The notes: generated by a model from the sequence alone, not told the origin. Shown: positions 26,190-35,910, counted from the stretch's first letter. The stretch: 64,000 nt of DNA from UBA11865 sp041570195 (GCA_041570195.1 JBFFWQ010000014.1:12342-76341); one strand, 5' to 3'. Made by a program: numbers and translations.

Positions 26190-26685
26190 TGGGACGATAG
26201 ACCTATATCTTTTCTGCCTGTACCCAGAGAAAATAATGCTAGAAGAGCGTGTGGAAACTAGAGGAGTTAATCGGCCGTCAGATTTGTGACGAACCGATGC
26301 ATGGCCGGTACAACAGAAGAGATCAACCCTCTCTGTCAAGTGCCGACGACGTCATGACACAGCACAATTCGTTACAATAACTTTGTGTCGAGCCGGCCTT
26401 GAATAGGGGCGCAGATATCAGTCGAAAGCCTGTTGCACTCAGTAGACCATGGGCCGATAGTATTCTGAACTGAATGGGCTGATCGTCCTAGATTGGTACC
26501 TCAATCATGTTGGTCTCGAAAGATTAGTAAAACATGAGAGCAAATTTAGGGCAGTGAAGTACTCACTCTGTAGGGCATAAGGACGATGCGGTTGCCCTGG
26601 CACGATAGGCCATTTCAGGGCGACATCTACAGTTAACGATAGTCGGAATCCAGATGAGCGATGAAGAGCGCATTGGAACTGTCTC
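26190..26685. other. About 500-base intergenic region, no gene seen
   Basis: No convincing frame, tRNA or terminator was found. It lies between the divergent M23 lipoprotein and response regulator genes and should contain their promoters. Confidence 0.5.
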
Positions 26686-27510
26686 ATGGATACCGAGCCT
26701 GAGCTGGCGATGATCACTTCAAACCGGGTACTGATAGTCGACAGCGACACAGTATCACGACAGAAGTGGTCTCGTATGTTGGAGATTATGGGTCTTGGCG
26801 TAAGCCAGGCAGGATCGGCGGAGGAGGCGTTGGCTCAACTTGAGCTTGTCGAGGCCGATTTGACTTTCTTCGATCTGCCACTGCCGGACATGAGCGATCC
26901 GGAACTTCTGCACCAAGCAAGGCAAAGGTCGCCCGAGATGATAATAATCATTCGCAGCGGTCGGCCGACGATAGAAAGCACTGTGGCGGCCATAAAAGTT
27001 GGCGCTATTGACTATTTGATAGGGTTAATCGATTCCAAGCGAGTCGTCGACACAATAACTGGCGCGCTTAGGAACCGGGCCAGAGAACATGAACGGCAGA
27101 ACGAACTGATCAGCCAGCAGGTCGAATCTTATCTTGAACGCAGCCATTTCGACCGGGACGCTCCAGCCGATGCAATGCCGCCAGATCGACAGCTGATAGC
27201 TCGTTCTCAGTACCGTCTTGATCGGAAATCGCGACAGTTCACTGTAGGAGGTGAATCCGGCACAACCATAGAATTGACCAAAGGTGAAGTCGATGTGCTG
27301 GCTGCGCTAATGAACCGAACCGGCTCGGCTATGTCGTGCCACAAAATTGTACTTACTGCGTTTCGTTACGATGCGCCCGAACATGAAGCGCAATCGGTTG
27401 TCCGGCCCTACATTTCGCGACTGCGCCGAAAGCTCCGTGATGCAGGCCTCGATCAACAGTTGATCAGCACCGTTCGTGGTCGTGGCTATATGTTCGTTGA
27501 CCTTTGCTAA
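26686..27510 (+). CDS. OmpR-type response regulator with a degenerate receiver domain
   Basis: The 274-residue protein has an N-terminal receiver (about 14-130), a linker and a C-terminal winged helix (about 185-272; ELTKGEVDVLAALM, VVRPYISRLRRKL, TVRGRGYMFV). The phospho-acceptor candidate D63 is kept (FFDLPLPD). The conserved Thr/Ser is replaced by Arg (IIIIRSG), the Lys-Pro pair by Gly-Leu (DYLIGL), and the second acidic residue of the VDD motif by Ser (VDSD). Phosphorylation-driven switching is therefore doubtful; it may act constitutively or respond to another signal. No histidine kinase is nearby. It lies upstream of the NusG-paralog/galE region with a 490-base gap. Confidence 0.85.
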   Translation: MDTEPELAMITSNRVLIVDSDTVSRQKWSRMLEIMGLGVSQAGSAEEALAQLELVEADLTFFDLPLPDMSDPELLHQARQRSPEMIIIIRSGRPTIESTVAAIKVGAIDYLIGLIDSKRVVDTITGALRNRAREHERQNELISQQVESYLERSHFDRDAPADAMPPDRQLIARSQYRLDRKSRQFTVGGESGTTIELTKGEVDVLAALMNRTGSAMSCHKIVLTAFRYDAPEHEAQSVVRPYISRLRRKLRDAGLDQQLISTVRGRGYMFVDLC

Positions 27511-27703
27511 CGGCCTTCGCAAGCGTTTAACATCAACGTAGATGACTGGTTGGCGCCCATATTAACAATTCAGTCTGAATGTTTAGGATATTTTCTGCAA
27601 CTTTTTTGCAACATTTGGCTCGTGGTTCGTGATTATACTGATTGTAGGTTTACTATTTCTTGCAGGCAGATGCTAGTCCAAAGAATCTGGGTAAATCTGA
27701 TGT

Positions 27704-27837
27704 CACGTCCGAGACGTGCGCGCTGCGACTATAGTCGGCACGCGTGGCTGCAGGAGTTACGGTGAGGCTTTACGAGCCAAGGCCTCAAGCACAGAGCCGT
27801 AGCAGGCCAGATGGTGCGCTGGCCAAGCCAGCGCACC
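27704..27837 (+). promoter_or_regulatory. Run of four inverted repeats: probable structured RNA leader of the NusG paralog
   Basis: In order: CACGTC-CGA-GACGTG (27704-27718), the palindrome CGACTATAGTCG (27726-27737), GAGGCTT...AAGGCCTC with one bulge (27764-27786), and an 11-bp perfect stem GGTGCGCTGGC-CAA-GCCAGCGCACC (27813-27837). No T-run follows the last stem, so it is not a standard terminator. It sits 160-300 bases before the NusG-paralog start. No known riboswitch consensus was recognised. Confidence 0.5.
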
Positions 27838-28000
27838 GGGACGTTCTATCAGGGGGCGATCTCGAGTGATATCGTGCGAATGTTAGAAACAAGGACCACG
27901 CAGCAGCAGTCTTCCCCTAATAGAGTAACTTTACCGGGTTTTGCGCTGGGAATTTATTGGCTTTCTCACGTTATTGGATCGAACGAATAGAGTGACTGGA

Positions 28001-28582
28001 ATGCAGCAGTGGTACGCCCTACACACCAAAGTTTACGCTGAACAGAAAGCTGCGCGCGAACTGCACCGTCATGGCATAGAAACCTATGTCCCGGAAATCA
28101 GTAGCAAAGTCGGCACGTCTGGCAAATCGACCGCGAAGCGAGTCGCGTTTTTCCCCGGCTATTTGTTCATGAATGTTGATCTGAGTTCGGCAAACGCGGC
28201 GCATTGGCGTTGGGCGTCTGGCGTTCGTCACATCGTGTCCTATGGCGAGCGACCCGTGGCAATTCCCGAAGAAATCATCGGCCTCATTAAACGCCAGCTT
28301 GCACAGCGAGAGGCCAAGGTTGTGAACAGGACGCTTCGATTCAAAAAAGGCGATTATGTGCGCATCGCTGATGGCCCCTTCAACGATATGATAGCCATAT
28401 TTGAGGGTACAAATACCGCCTCGGAGAGGGTTACGGTGCTCATGGATTTTCTTGGTCGGCTGAGTCGTGTTCGGGTTGAGATTGACGCTTTGGAACCGGC
28501 CAGGCCAAGAGAACACAGGCCTGGTGCAGGACCCCGTCGTCGAACTCGGGGCAAGGGCCGGCCGATTCGATACGCCGATTAG
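28001..28582 (+). CDS. NusG-family antiterminator paralog (RfaH/LoaP-like)
   Basis: From ATG 28001 the product is 193 residues. The NGN domain starts at once (QQWYALHTKVYAEQKAARELHRHG), as in NusG-like proteins, so upstream in-frame starts are less likely. FFPGYLFMNVDL and the C-terminal KOW motif (FKKGDYVRIADGPFNDMIAIFEG) complete the family pattern; an Arg/Pro-rich basic tail follows. Such specialised paralogs (RfaH, UpxY, LoaP) bind paused RNA polymerase and help transcribe long polysaccharide or biosynthetic operons. Next comes galE, which supplies UDP-galactose, in keeping with polysaccharide synthesis. No long glycosyltransferase operon is in the window, so the target may be elsewhere. 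The general nusG would be next to secE/rplK, which are absent here. Confidence 0.85.
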   Translation: MQQWYALHTKVYAEQKAARELHRHGIETYVPEISSKVGTSGKSTAKRVAFFPGYLFMNVDLSSANAAHWRWASGVRHIVSYGERPVAIPEEIIGLIKRQLAQREAKVVNRTLRFKKGDYVRIADGPFNDMIAIFEGTNTASERVTVLMDFLGRLSRVRVEIDALEPARPREHRPGAGPRRRTRGKGRPIRYAD

Positions 28583-28820
28583 GTCACCGTGCCACCAATC
28601 CTGGCGTCCATGAATCTTCAGATTGCGCCCCCCCTTTTCTAAGTTATATTCGATTTCTCGAGATCCAGTCACCCGGTCGGCTATCGGCACCAACGGAGCC
28701 GTTGGAATCATGGCTTGTCACGGCGACCATGCCACGGCGGCCTTGCTGCAAGATCCTACTTGGGTGAAAATTGAGTCGTTCTTCCATTTCATAATTGGTT
28801 GGTTTCGAGGAGTTGGACAA

Positions 28821-29801
28821 ATGCGGGTCTTGGTCACAGGTGGAGCAGGTTACATTGGCAGCGTTGTTGTTCGAGAACTGATAGCCTCCGGCGATGAGGC
28901 AGTAGTTCTGGATAATCTTTCACAGGGGCATCGTGCGGCAGTTCATGGCGAGGCTGATTTCTATCAAGTGGATCTCGCAGATGGGAAAGCGATAGACGAA
29001 ATCATTGCCGACAATCGGCCGGATGCCATCATGCACTTTGCATCGTTTACCCTAGTGGGTGAGTCGATGGCCGAACCATTCAAGTATTTGGACGACAATT
29101 TGACCAATGGCTTGAATTTAATTCGGAGTGCAGTCCGCCACGATGTGAAGGGCTTCATTCTTTCTTCAACGGCCAACTTGTTTGGTGAACCCGTGCAACT
29201 GCCTATTGGCGAAGACGCGCCGATCCGGCCGGGCAGCCCTTATGGGGAGTCCAAGTTCATGATGGAGCGCATCTTGCATTGGATGGATCAGATTCATGGC
29301 CTGCGATACGGCTTGCTGCGTTATTTCAACGCCTGCGGCGCGGCCGCGCCCGATCACGGCGAGGATCACGATCCCGAAACGCACCTTATTCCACTGGTCC
29401 TGCAAGTCGCTCTGGGCCAGCGAGAGCAGATTGTCATCTATGGCGACGATTATGAAACGCCCGACGGGACTTGCGTCCGCGATTACATCCACGTGCTAGA
29501 TCTAGCCAGCGCTCATTTGTTGGCGCTGCGCGCTCTTAAGGACGGCAGCCGGACCTATAACCTGGGCAACGGCCGCGGTTTCAGCGTGAAAGAAGTGATC
29601 GAAGTTGCGCGGGAAGTGACTGGCCATCCCATTCCGGCGCATGTAGGCCCTCGCCGGCCGGGTGATCCGGCCGTTCTGGTTGCTGCTAGCGATAAGATAG
29701 GGCGAGATCTTGGCTGGCGGCCGCGCTACAAAGAACTGGACGCTATCATAGAGTCGGCCTGGTTGTGGCATAGCCAGCATCCACAAGGTTATGCTGAATA
29801 A
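28821..29801 (+). CDS. galE: UDP-glucose 4-epimerase
   Basis: ATG 28821, preceded by GAGGAG, gives 326 residues beginning MRVLVTGGAGYIGS, the NAD-binding Rossmann signature. The extended SDR catalytic site is present with a Ser/Thr-rich LSSTANLFG and YGESK (YxxxK). GalE-specific features are RYFNACGA, HLIPLVLQVA, GTCVRDYIHVLDLA and YNLGNGRGFSV. It interconverts UDP-glucose and UDP-galactose. The frame is open 66 codons further upstream, but that extension lacks family similarity. It follows the NusG paralog by 238 bases on the same strand. Confidence 0.93.
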   Translation: MRVLVTGGAGYIGSVVVRELIASGDEAVVLDNLSQGHRAAVHGEADFYQVDLADGKAIDEIIADNRPDAIMHFASFTLVGESMAEPFKYLDDNLTNGLNLIRSAVRHDVKGFILSSTANLFGEPVQLPIGEDAPIRPGSPYGESKFMMERILHWMDQIHGLRYGLLRYFNACGAAAPDHGEDHDPETHLIPLVLQVALGQREQIVIYGDDYETPDGTCVRDYIHVLDLASAHLLALRALKDGSRTYNLGNGRGFSVKEVIEVAREVTGHPIPAHVGPRRPGDPAVLVAASDKIGRDLGWRPRYKELDAIIESAWLWHSQHPQGYAE

Positions 29802-30000
29802 CCCTGTGGCGAAACTCCCACTTACCTCGACACTTCCAGATTCCGTTCAGCCAGCCGAGCCTGGTCACAACCTTGGGACAGGATGAAGTCAGTTTGCCTT
29901 TCAAGGGGCGTTTCGGGTAGCATAAGATGTAAGGCTGGACACCCGGCGCCGTTTCTAGACAGCATAGCCGACCCGCGCAGAGAATTTGGAGGCACAAGGC

Positions 30001-30921
30001 ATGTCACAGGCAGTGGATCTTTGGGAACAACCAGTAGCAGAGGACGTGTTCATGATCGCCGGCTGGCGTCAGTGGGCCGATGCTGGGTCAATCTCGTCGG
30101 GATTGCCGCGCTATCTCGTCCGGAAGACCGGCGCGCGGCAGATAGGCACGATTCGCCCTGATGGCTTCTACCTCTTTCAATTTCCCGGTACTCATGACCT
30201 CGTGCGCCCGGTGGTTAAATTCGACGAAGGCTATCCGGAGTCGTTGGAGACGCCCGGCAGCAAGCTGTTCTATGCGGGCGATGCTCGGCGTGGTTACGTA
30301 TTCCTGGTGGGTGATGAACCTCATCTTGACGCCGAACGTTATGTCGCTGCAATTCTGGACGCCTGCCGCGAGTTAGGCGTCAAGCGCATCGTATCTTTGG
30401 GCGGCGTCTACGGCGAACTACCCTATGACAAGGAACGAATGGTTTCTTGTATTTATAGCTTGCCTCACCTTCGCCAAGAGGCAGAGAGCCTGGCCGTCAA
30501 TCTGTCCGATTATCACGGAGGGGCAAGTATCGGTTCCTACATCTGCAAGCGGGCCAGCGAGCAAGAGATAGAGCACATGTCATTCTACGCCTTCGTGCCC
30601 ACGTATGACTTCTCGGCGATGAGCGAAATCGGCAACGCCATTCGCATTGAGAATGATTATATGGCCTGGCTTGGCGTCATGCGGCGCATAAGCTACATGC
30701 TAAAAATGGATTTTGACCTGGCTGATCTGGAACGTAAGAGCAGAAGGCTGTTGAAGCTAGTAGACGCCAAGATCGATGAACTTGACGGCGCAGCGCCCCA
30801 GCTTGGCGTCCGTGAGTATCTAGACAATCTGTCTGGTGACTTTGCCGAGGTTACCTTTCAGCCCTTAGATGACGTTTGGGAGGAGGAGTTTAGGCGCTTG
30901 TTTGAAGATGAAATAGAGTAG
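30001..30921 (+). CDS. PAC2-family protein
   Basis: ATG 30001 has GGAGG at ideal spacing and gives 306 residues. The sequence follows the PAC2 pattern: MIAGWRQWADAGSISSGLPRYL, then VFLVGDEPHLDAERY, then VKRIVSLGGVYGELPYDK, and a charged helical C-terminus. PAC2 is the fold of archaeal and eukaryotic proteasome-assembly chaperones; bacterial members are of unknown function and are also found outside proteasome loci. No proteasome or Pup genes are present here. It faces the DUF1638 gene tail-to-tail. Confidence 0.85.
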   Translation: MSQAVDLWEQPVAEDVFMIAGWRQWADAGSISSGLPRYLVRKTGARQIGTIRPDGFYLFQFPGTHDLVRPVVKFDEGYPESLETPGSKLFYAGDARRGYVFLVGDEPHLDAERYVAAILDACRELGVKRIVSLGGVYGELPYDKERMVSCIYSLPHLRQEAESLAVNLSDYHGGASIGSYICKRASEQEIEHMSFYAFVPTYDFSAMSEIGNAIRIENDYMAWLGVMRRISYMLKMDFDLADLERKSRRLLKLVDAKIDELDGAAPQLGVREYLDNLSGDFAEVTFQPLDDVWEEEFRRLFEDEIE

Positions 30922-31007
30922 CAGCGCGGGTGGCAACAGCCGGCGGGCCGGCCGAGTGGCTCAAATTCAATGAAAAATCCCAATTCGACGTGCATGCCGG
31001 AAATCCG

Positions 31008-31763
31008 CTACAACTCGTCTGGCGTCATGGGCACAGCGTACATGATGTCGTCACCGTAAGACTGGTCGATCATATGCCCTGGTGGAACAACCAAGATCTC
31101 CTCTACAGGCCATCGACCATCTAGAAGCATTTTAAGCAGGCGTCGGTTGCCGTTCTTGCGCTCATACAGCCAACCTTCGCGCTGGGCTTTCTCCTCGGCC
31201 TTGGTTGCAAAGCTCTCGGTATCACCTTGTCCGGTATCGATGAAGACAGCACGCGTATAGTGTTGTGACCATTTGCGCATCTCATCCATCAACATGTCGG
31301 CCGCGGCTTGGCCGTATTTGACCACGTATTCCTCGTATTGAGACTCTGTATCTTCGATGCCGGCCGCGCCAAGAGCCACAGACGCGCCGGGTTCGGCTCG
31401 CTCCATGTAATCAACGCTGTACCAGTAAGTGCCGGGATGGCGATCGAATTCTTTCTGATATCGTTCGTGAGATCCCAAATACAATGTGATGCAGTCATGG
31501 GCTCGCGGGATCACCAGGGGGGTATGGCGCGTGGCTAAGCCTACAGTTGAGCGGCCGCACATGCCGTAAGCTAGTAGAATAGCCTCGAATTCGCCGGGCT
31601 CAACGGCGTCGATCTGATCTTGCAGCACGCCGCGCAGATTCTTCGGCCGGTTGTGCAGCCCTTGCTTGAACAGCCGGACCGTGATGGTCTGTTGCGTCTC
31701 GCCGGCGATGCCGTAAATGCTGCGAGCAAGCGCTTCACAAGTAAGGACGACGAATTTCTTCAT
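31008..31763 (-). CDS. DUF1638 domain protein
   Basis: The 251-residue protein has the DUF1638 signatures ILLAYGMCGRSTVGL and PLVIPRAHDCITLYLGS, with KFVVLTCEALARSIY at the start. These hold conserved Cys, His and Asp residues that could bind a metal, although the biochemical role of the family is unproven; in methanogens and some bacteria it is linked to corrinoid/methylamine genes, none of which are here. The start has a weak GGAA box. It is convergent with the PAC2 gene and divergent from xylA. Confidence 0.85.
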   Translation of the reverse strand: MKKFVVLTCEALARSIYGIAGETQQTITVRLFKQGLHNRPKNLRGVLQDQIDAVEPGEFEAILLAYGMCGRSTVGLATRHTPLVIPRAHDCITLYLGSHERYQKEFDRHPGTYWYSVDYMERAEPGASVALGAAGIEDTESQYEEYVVKYGQAAADMLMDEMRKWSQHYTRAVFIDTGQGDTESFATKAEEKAQREGWLYERKNGNRRLLKMLLDGRWPVEEILVVPPGHMIDQSYGDDIMYAVPMTPDEL

Positions 31764-31973
31764 ATAGAATATTCCTGTCTACAGCAAGAGCCGCCATGAG
31801 CACCTTACCGCTTGGTAATGGAGTTGAATAATACTGCCGATTGCTCAATTGATCATCCCGTGAACTGAAGGATCAAATGCCTCTTGCGGCCTCGCCGCAT
31901 GCTCTAAGTATGCAAGTGGTAAATTGAGTTTAACCTCTATAATTGTGGTACATTCCTTGAGGAGAGGAAACCC

Positions 31974-33143
31974 ATGGTAGACACATTTATGCCAAAAGCA
32001 AAGCATAAGTTCACCTTCGGACTATGGACGGTGGGCAACATCGGCCGTGATCCATTCGGCGAACCGGTACGTCGGCCGATGGGCCCGGTTGAACTCGTTC
32101 ATCTGCTAGCCGAAGTTGGTGCCTATGGCGTGAACTTCCACGACGACGATTTGGTGCCGATCACCGCCAGCGCGGCCGAGCAAGCGCGGATCGTAAAACG
32201 TTTCAGAAATGCACTTGAGAGCACTGGCCTGGTTGTGCCCATGGCCACGACCAATCTTTTTGGCGATCCGGCCTTTAAGGATGGCGCCTTCACTGCCAAC
32301 GATCCGAAGGTGCGGGCGTATGCGCTACAAAAGACGATGCGGGCCATCGACCTTGGGGTAGAACTCGGCGCATCCGTTTACGTGTTCTGGGGCGGGCGAG
32401 AGGGGACTGAGACCGACGCCGGAAAAAGTCCGGTCGATAGCCTGAAACGTTTCCGCGAAGCTCTGAACTTCTTGTGCGAATATGCGCGAGATAATGCGTA
32501 CGATCTCAAGTTCGCTCTGGAAGCCAAGCCAAATGAGCCGCGGGGTGACATTTACCTGCCCACAACTGGGGCCATGTTAGGCTTCATTGAAACGCTGGAC
32601 CATCCAGAGATGGTTGGCGTGAACCCCGAGGTAGCCCACGAACATATGGCCGGCCTCAATTTTACCCACGCCGTAGCCCAGGCCTGGGAAGCGGGCAAAC
32701 TGTTTCATATCGACCTTAATGACCAGGCGTTTGGGCGCTACGATCAGGATTTCCGCTTTGCCGCCATTAATCTGAAGAGCGCCTTCTTTTTGGTCAAATT
32801 CCTGGAAGATGTTGAATATGCCGGAAACCGTCACTTCGACGCCCACGCCTACCGGTCAGAGAACTACGAAGGCGTGAAGGATTTCGCGCGGGGTTGCATG
32901 CGCACTTATCTGATCTTGAAAGAGAAGGCCGTTCAGTGGAACGCCGATGCAGAGATCCAGAGTCTGTTAGCCGAGATAAATGCCGATGACGGGGCGACAG
33001 ACGATCATAAAGGCGCCTACACTAGTCGGAAGGCCGAACAACTCAAAGTAGCCGAATTTGACCGCGCTGCCTTAGGCGCTCGGTCACTCCCTTACGAGAA
33101 GCTAGATCAGCTGACGGTCGAACTGCTGCTAGGAGTACGTTAG
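31974..33143 (+). CDS. xylA: Xylose isomerase (actinobacterial, class I type)
   Basis: The 389-residue length and motifs identify the short class I enzyme: FTFGLWTVGNIGRDPFG, GAYGVNFHDDDL with the catalytic His, VYVFWGGREG, FALEAKPNEPRGD with metal-binding Glu, HEHMAGLN and LFHIDLNDQ. It converts D-xylose to D-xylulose and often D-glucose to D-fructose, with two divalent cations. The start has GAGGAGAGG. A TATAAT (31939-31944) lies 30 bases upstream without a good -35. No xylulokinase or xylose transporter is adjacent, so it stands alone. Confidence 0.93.
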   Translation: MVDTFMPKAKHKFTFGLWTVGNIGRDPFGEPVRRPMGPVELVHLLAEVGAYGVNFHDDDLVPITASAAEQARIVKRFRNALESTGLVVPMATTNLFGDPAFKDGAFTANDPKVRAYALQKTMRAIDLGVELGASVYVFWGGREGTETDAGKSPVDSLKRFREALNFLCEYARDNAYDLKFALEAKPNEPRGDIYLPTTGAMLGFIETLDHPEMVGVNPEVAHEHMAGLNFTHAVAQAWEAGKLFHIDLNDQAFGRYDQDFRFAAINLKSAFFLVKFLEDVEYAGNRHFDAHAYRSENYEGVKDFARGCMRTYLILKEKAVQWNADAEIQSLLAEINADDGATDDHKGAYTSRKAEQLKVAEFDRAALGARSLPYEKLDQLTVELLLGVR

Positions 33144-33256
33144 CACATAGAACGGACAGCGAATGTCACCACGTTCTTTAGCTCTACTGGCCATTCCCAC
33201 CGCTGACTGGCTCATCGGCTGTTTCGAGTTGACACAGCCAATACCGCGCATCTTCC

Positions 33257-34243
33257 CTAGATGCGCAATTCTATCACGTCGCCATCTTCGAGAACATGGT
33301 CGCGGCTTACCACCTGACCATCAAAGAGGCCGCTACCCCATATTCGCGCTGACTTCAAGTTCCGATAGAAATCGCGATGCACCTTGCGCGCGAATTCTTC
33401 CACCGTGTCACCCCTTCGCATGACAAATGGGGCTTCCATATCTGGCTCTTTGCCTGGCGGTTTGGCATAGACGCGAATGATCTGCAAGTGATCGAACACG
33501 GTTCGCTTAAACCGTTCCATATGCCGGCCGGTCACCGCCGAAAAGGGTAATAAGGGCCACTTATGTTCCAGAAGTTCACACAAGACTTCAAAGTCTTCTT
33601 CGTCTTCGGCATTGTCGACCTTATTGGCGATGACAAACAGCGGCTTGAGGATCAAAGGCTGGCCGGGAATAGCCGGATCAGACCACCTTTCGGGTGCGAT
33701 ACGACTCTCAAGCAACAAGGCCATCGAATTCTCCAGTTGCTCGATTGGGAAGCCCTGCAAGTCGACGACTAATAACAGTAGATCGGCTCGCCTGATGAGA
33801 TCCAGAAGATCGGGCTCAACGTAGTCGCGATCTAGCGGTGGGGTGTCGATGAGCTGAATTTGAGCCCCGTCCAATTCCATCATGCCTGGCATTGGCCTCC
33901 AGGTTGTGTAAGGTGATGGGGCTACCTCAGGTGAGGCGTTGGTCAGGGCAGTCACCAATGCGGATTTACCGACGTTGCTAGGGCCGATTACAGCCACTTG
34001 GGCTGCGCCCTCTTTGTCTATGTGGAATGCGGATACGTGCCGGCTGGCGCCCTTCTGTGTTTCGGCCGATTCCTTGAGTTTGGATAGACGGCGCCGAAGA
34101 TCAGCTCGCAATTTGTCGGTGCCCTTGTGCTTGGGCACAGTACTGATCAATTCTTCCAGGGCGGTTATTCTCTCAGAAGCTGTTGTCGCGGCTCGATAGC
34201 ACTCCTCGGCCTCATAATACTCCGCTGGTAGATTGGTAGGCAT
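33257..34243 (-). CDS. DRG/Obg-related GTPase with C-terminal TGS domain
   Basis: The 328-residue protein has G1 GPSNVGKSA (about residue 87), G3 DTPPLD, G4 NKVD, a SAVTG-like G5 region, and a C-terminal TGS domain (about 262-328; PFVMRRGDTVEEFARKVHRDF, GQVVSRDHVLEDGDVIEL). An N-terminal coiled region precedes the G domain. This matches DRG-like TGS GTPases, generally ribosome- or RNA-associated. It is transcribed after the PPC lipoprotein gene, whose stop lies 18 bases upstream, so they share an operon. Confidence 0.88.
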   Translation of the reverse strand: MPTNLPAEYYEAEECYRAATTASERITALEELISTVPKHKGTDKLRADLRRRLSKLKESAETQKGASRHVSAFHIDKEGAAQVAVIGPSNVGKSALVTALTNASPEVAPSPYTTWRPMPGMMELDGAQIQLIDTPPLDRDYVEPDLLDLIRRADLLLLVVDLQGFPIEQLENSMALLLESRIAPERWSDPAIPGQPLILKPLFVIANKVDNAEDEEDFEVLCELLEHKWPLLPFSAVTGRHMERFKRTVFDHLQIIRVYAKPPGKEPDMEAPFVMRRGDTVEEFARKVHRDFYRNLKSARIWGSGLFDGQVVSRDHVLEDGDVIELRI

Positions 34244-34261
34244 GCTTGGTTTGTGAGAGCC

Positions 34262-35707
34262 TCATGGGGCTTGCTCGATCACGATCGAATAATTAAGCTG
34301 TTCCAAGTCATATTCGCCGATTCCTATCGTGTAAAGGCCTGTCGCGCTCAGGGGATAAGGTTTGTTATCTTCAATATCATCCTCAACTTCTTGCCCTTCA
34401 TGATTATTCAGGAATAGTCGCAAGTTGCCTTGCGTGATTGCCGTAACGCGAAAACTCACAATTTCGCCGGCGGTGCCGCTAAAATTCCACAGATGCTGTT
34501 CTTCGTCCGGCACCGTTCCTTGTTGTTCTTGACCATAACGAAGATTACCCTGGAAGGAAACGAAGGGCAGAGCGGAGTCGTCCTGTAATAGAAGCGCATA
34601 GCTACCGGACGTTCCGCCAACTGAATTAATCTTTAGTGTGTACACTCCAGAACTGGGAAGGTCAGGCTTGTCGATTGTCTCGATTTGACCGCTGCCACCT
34701 GCATCGGAAGACACAACGCTTTCCTCATCAGGGTCAAATAGCTCAAGCGCGACGTCCAGATCACTATCCGGAGCGACGCTTAATACTATGCTCCAATCCC
34801 TGGCAGCGTAGAATTGCCACTCTTGAACGGAACTCCGGCCAACGGTGCGCTTACTCAGATCATCATAGTCGACAACAATGGGGTCGCCTGTGTCGATAGT
34901 GGGCGTTGGAGACGGCGTTGAACCGCCTGAGGAAGTGGAAGTGGACGTGGGCGTTGGTGTACGCCGAGCTAGTGTCGCGGTCCCTGTTGGCGTCATCGAA
35001 GGCGTCACGGTGGGCGTGAACGTCGGGAAAGGCGTCACCGTCGCGATCACTGTCGCTGAGACCATCGACGTGGGTGTTGCCAGTGCGCCTGGCGTGGGTG
35101 TACCCGATAACGTAGGTGTCGCCGCAGGGATCGCGCTTGTAGTCACGCCTGAGTCTGTCGTCGCCGTCATCACCGAGGTCGTCGCGATATCGCCGACCGC
35201 CGCTCCACTCGATGCTGGCGCGGCCCGACTCGGCGTTATCAGCAAGGAAGCTACTAATGGATTGGGTGACAGGATATTGGTTAGTTGCAAATACCAGATC
35301 GTCTGGGCTGGTGCACGTCGGCCACAACCAACTGGTCCATCCCATTTCTGCCAATTTCCTTCCACTTCAAGCGCCTGGCCGGGTGGGACTAAGTCACGCA
35401 AGGCACTGTCGAAGCCCGCAACCATGATCTCGATATTGTCATCGCTTAACACCCATGTTGCCGGAGACAAATGGGTTTCATCCGCGCAAACAGGCAGCGG
35501 CAGCGGTCGATAATCGCCGGAGAGGAGCAAGGTCTCCCCCTCATAGGCGACAGGATTGCGGGCCAGCGTTAGCAGAGAAATGTCCGCCGCCAGGTTGGGC
35601 CGTTCTATGACGGCTGCTGAAACAGGAGTGCTTGTTGCCGCCTCCTGCTGACAGCTACCCAAAATAACCAGGCATAGCGCGCTCAATACCAACCAGGCCA
35701 CTCTCAT
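34262..35707 (-). CDS. Lipoprotein with Thr/Pro linker and two PPC-like beta domains
   Basis: The 481-residue protein has a signal peptide ending LVILGSC, a globular N-terminal part (about 35-160), a low-complexity Thr/Pro/Ser linker (about 190-275), and two domains resembling bacterial pre-peptidase C-terminal (PPC) domains (about 283-385 and 387-480; YTLKINSVGGTSGSYALLL, YTIGIGEYDLEQLNYSI). No protease domain is present, so PPC modules may mediate binding. It is upstream of, and close to, the TGS GTPase gene. AAGG precedes the ATG. Confidence 0.75.
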   Translation of the reverse strand: MRVAWLVLSALCLVILGSCQQEAATSTPVSAAVIERPNLAADISLLTLARNPVAYEGETLLLSGDYRPLPLPVCADETHLSPATWVLSDDNIEIMVAGFDSALRDLVPPGQALEVEGNWQKWDGPVGCGRRAPAQTIWYLQLTNILSPNPLVASLLITPSRAAPASSGAAVGDIATTSVMTATTDSGVTTSAIPAATPTLSGTPTPGALATPTSMVSATVIATVTPFPTFTPTVTPSMTPTGTATLARRTPTPTSTSTSSGGSTPSPTPTIDTGDPIVVDYDDLSKRTVGRSSVQEWQFYAARDWSIVLSVAPDSDLDVALELFDPDEESVVSSDAGGSGQIETIDKPDLPSSGVYTLKINSVGGTSGSYALLLQDDSALPFVSFQGNLRYGQEQQGTVPDEEQHLWNFSGTAGEIVSFRVTAITQGNLRLFLNNHEGQEVEDDIEDNKPYPLSATGLYTIGIGEYDLEQLNYSIVIEQAP

Positions 35708-35910
35708 CTTCTTGACCTTTTGCAGCGCAGGTATCTCCTCCTGCTATTTATCATACCAGAAGCCGAGGCCAGCGACGATAGGATGGCCAAAGACAGCACC
35801 TTTTTCTAGATTCAGGCGCGAGGCGCTGCACAGCCTGTTGAGGTCGCCTACTGCGCTCCGACTCAAGCGCACCCCGAAGCCCGAGAGCGCTGTAGAGAAT
35901 TATCCAATGG

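Noticed and set aside
34878..35513. Plus-strand frame of 211 codons in the PPC lipoprotein gene
   Set aside because: Valine/glycine-rich antisense of the Thr/Pro linker; the minus-strand frame has the lipobox and domains.
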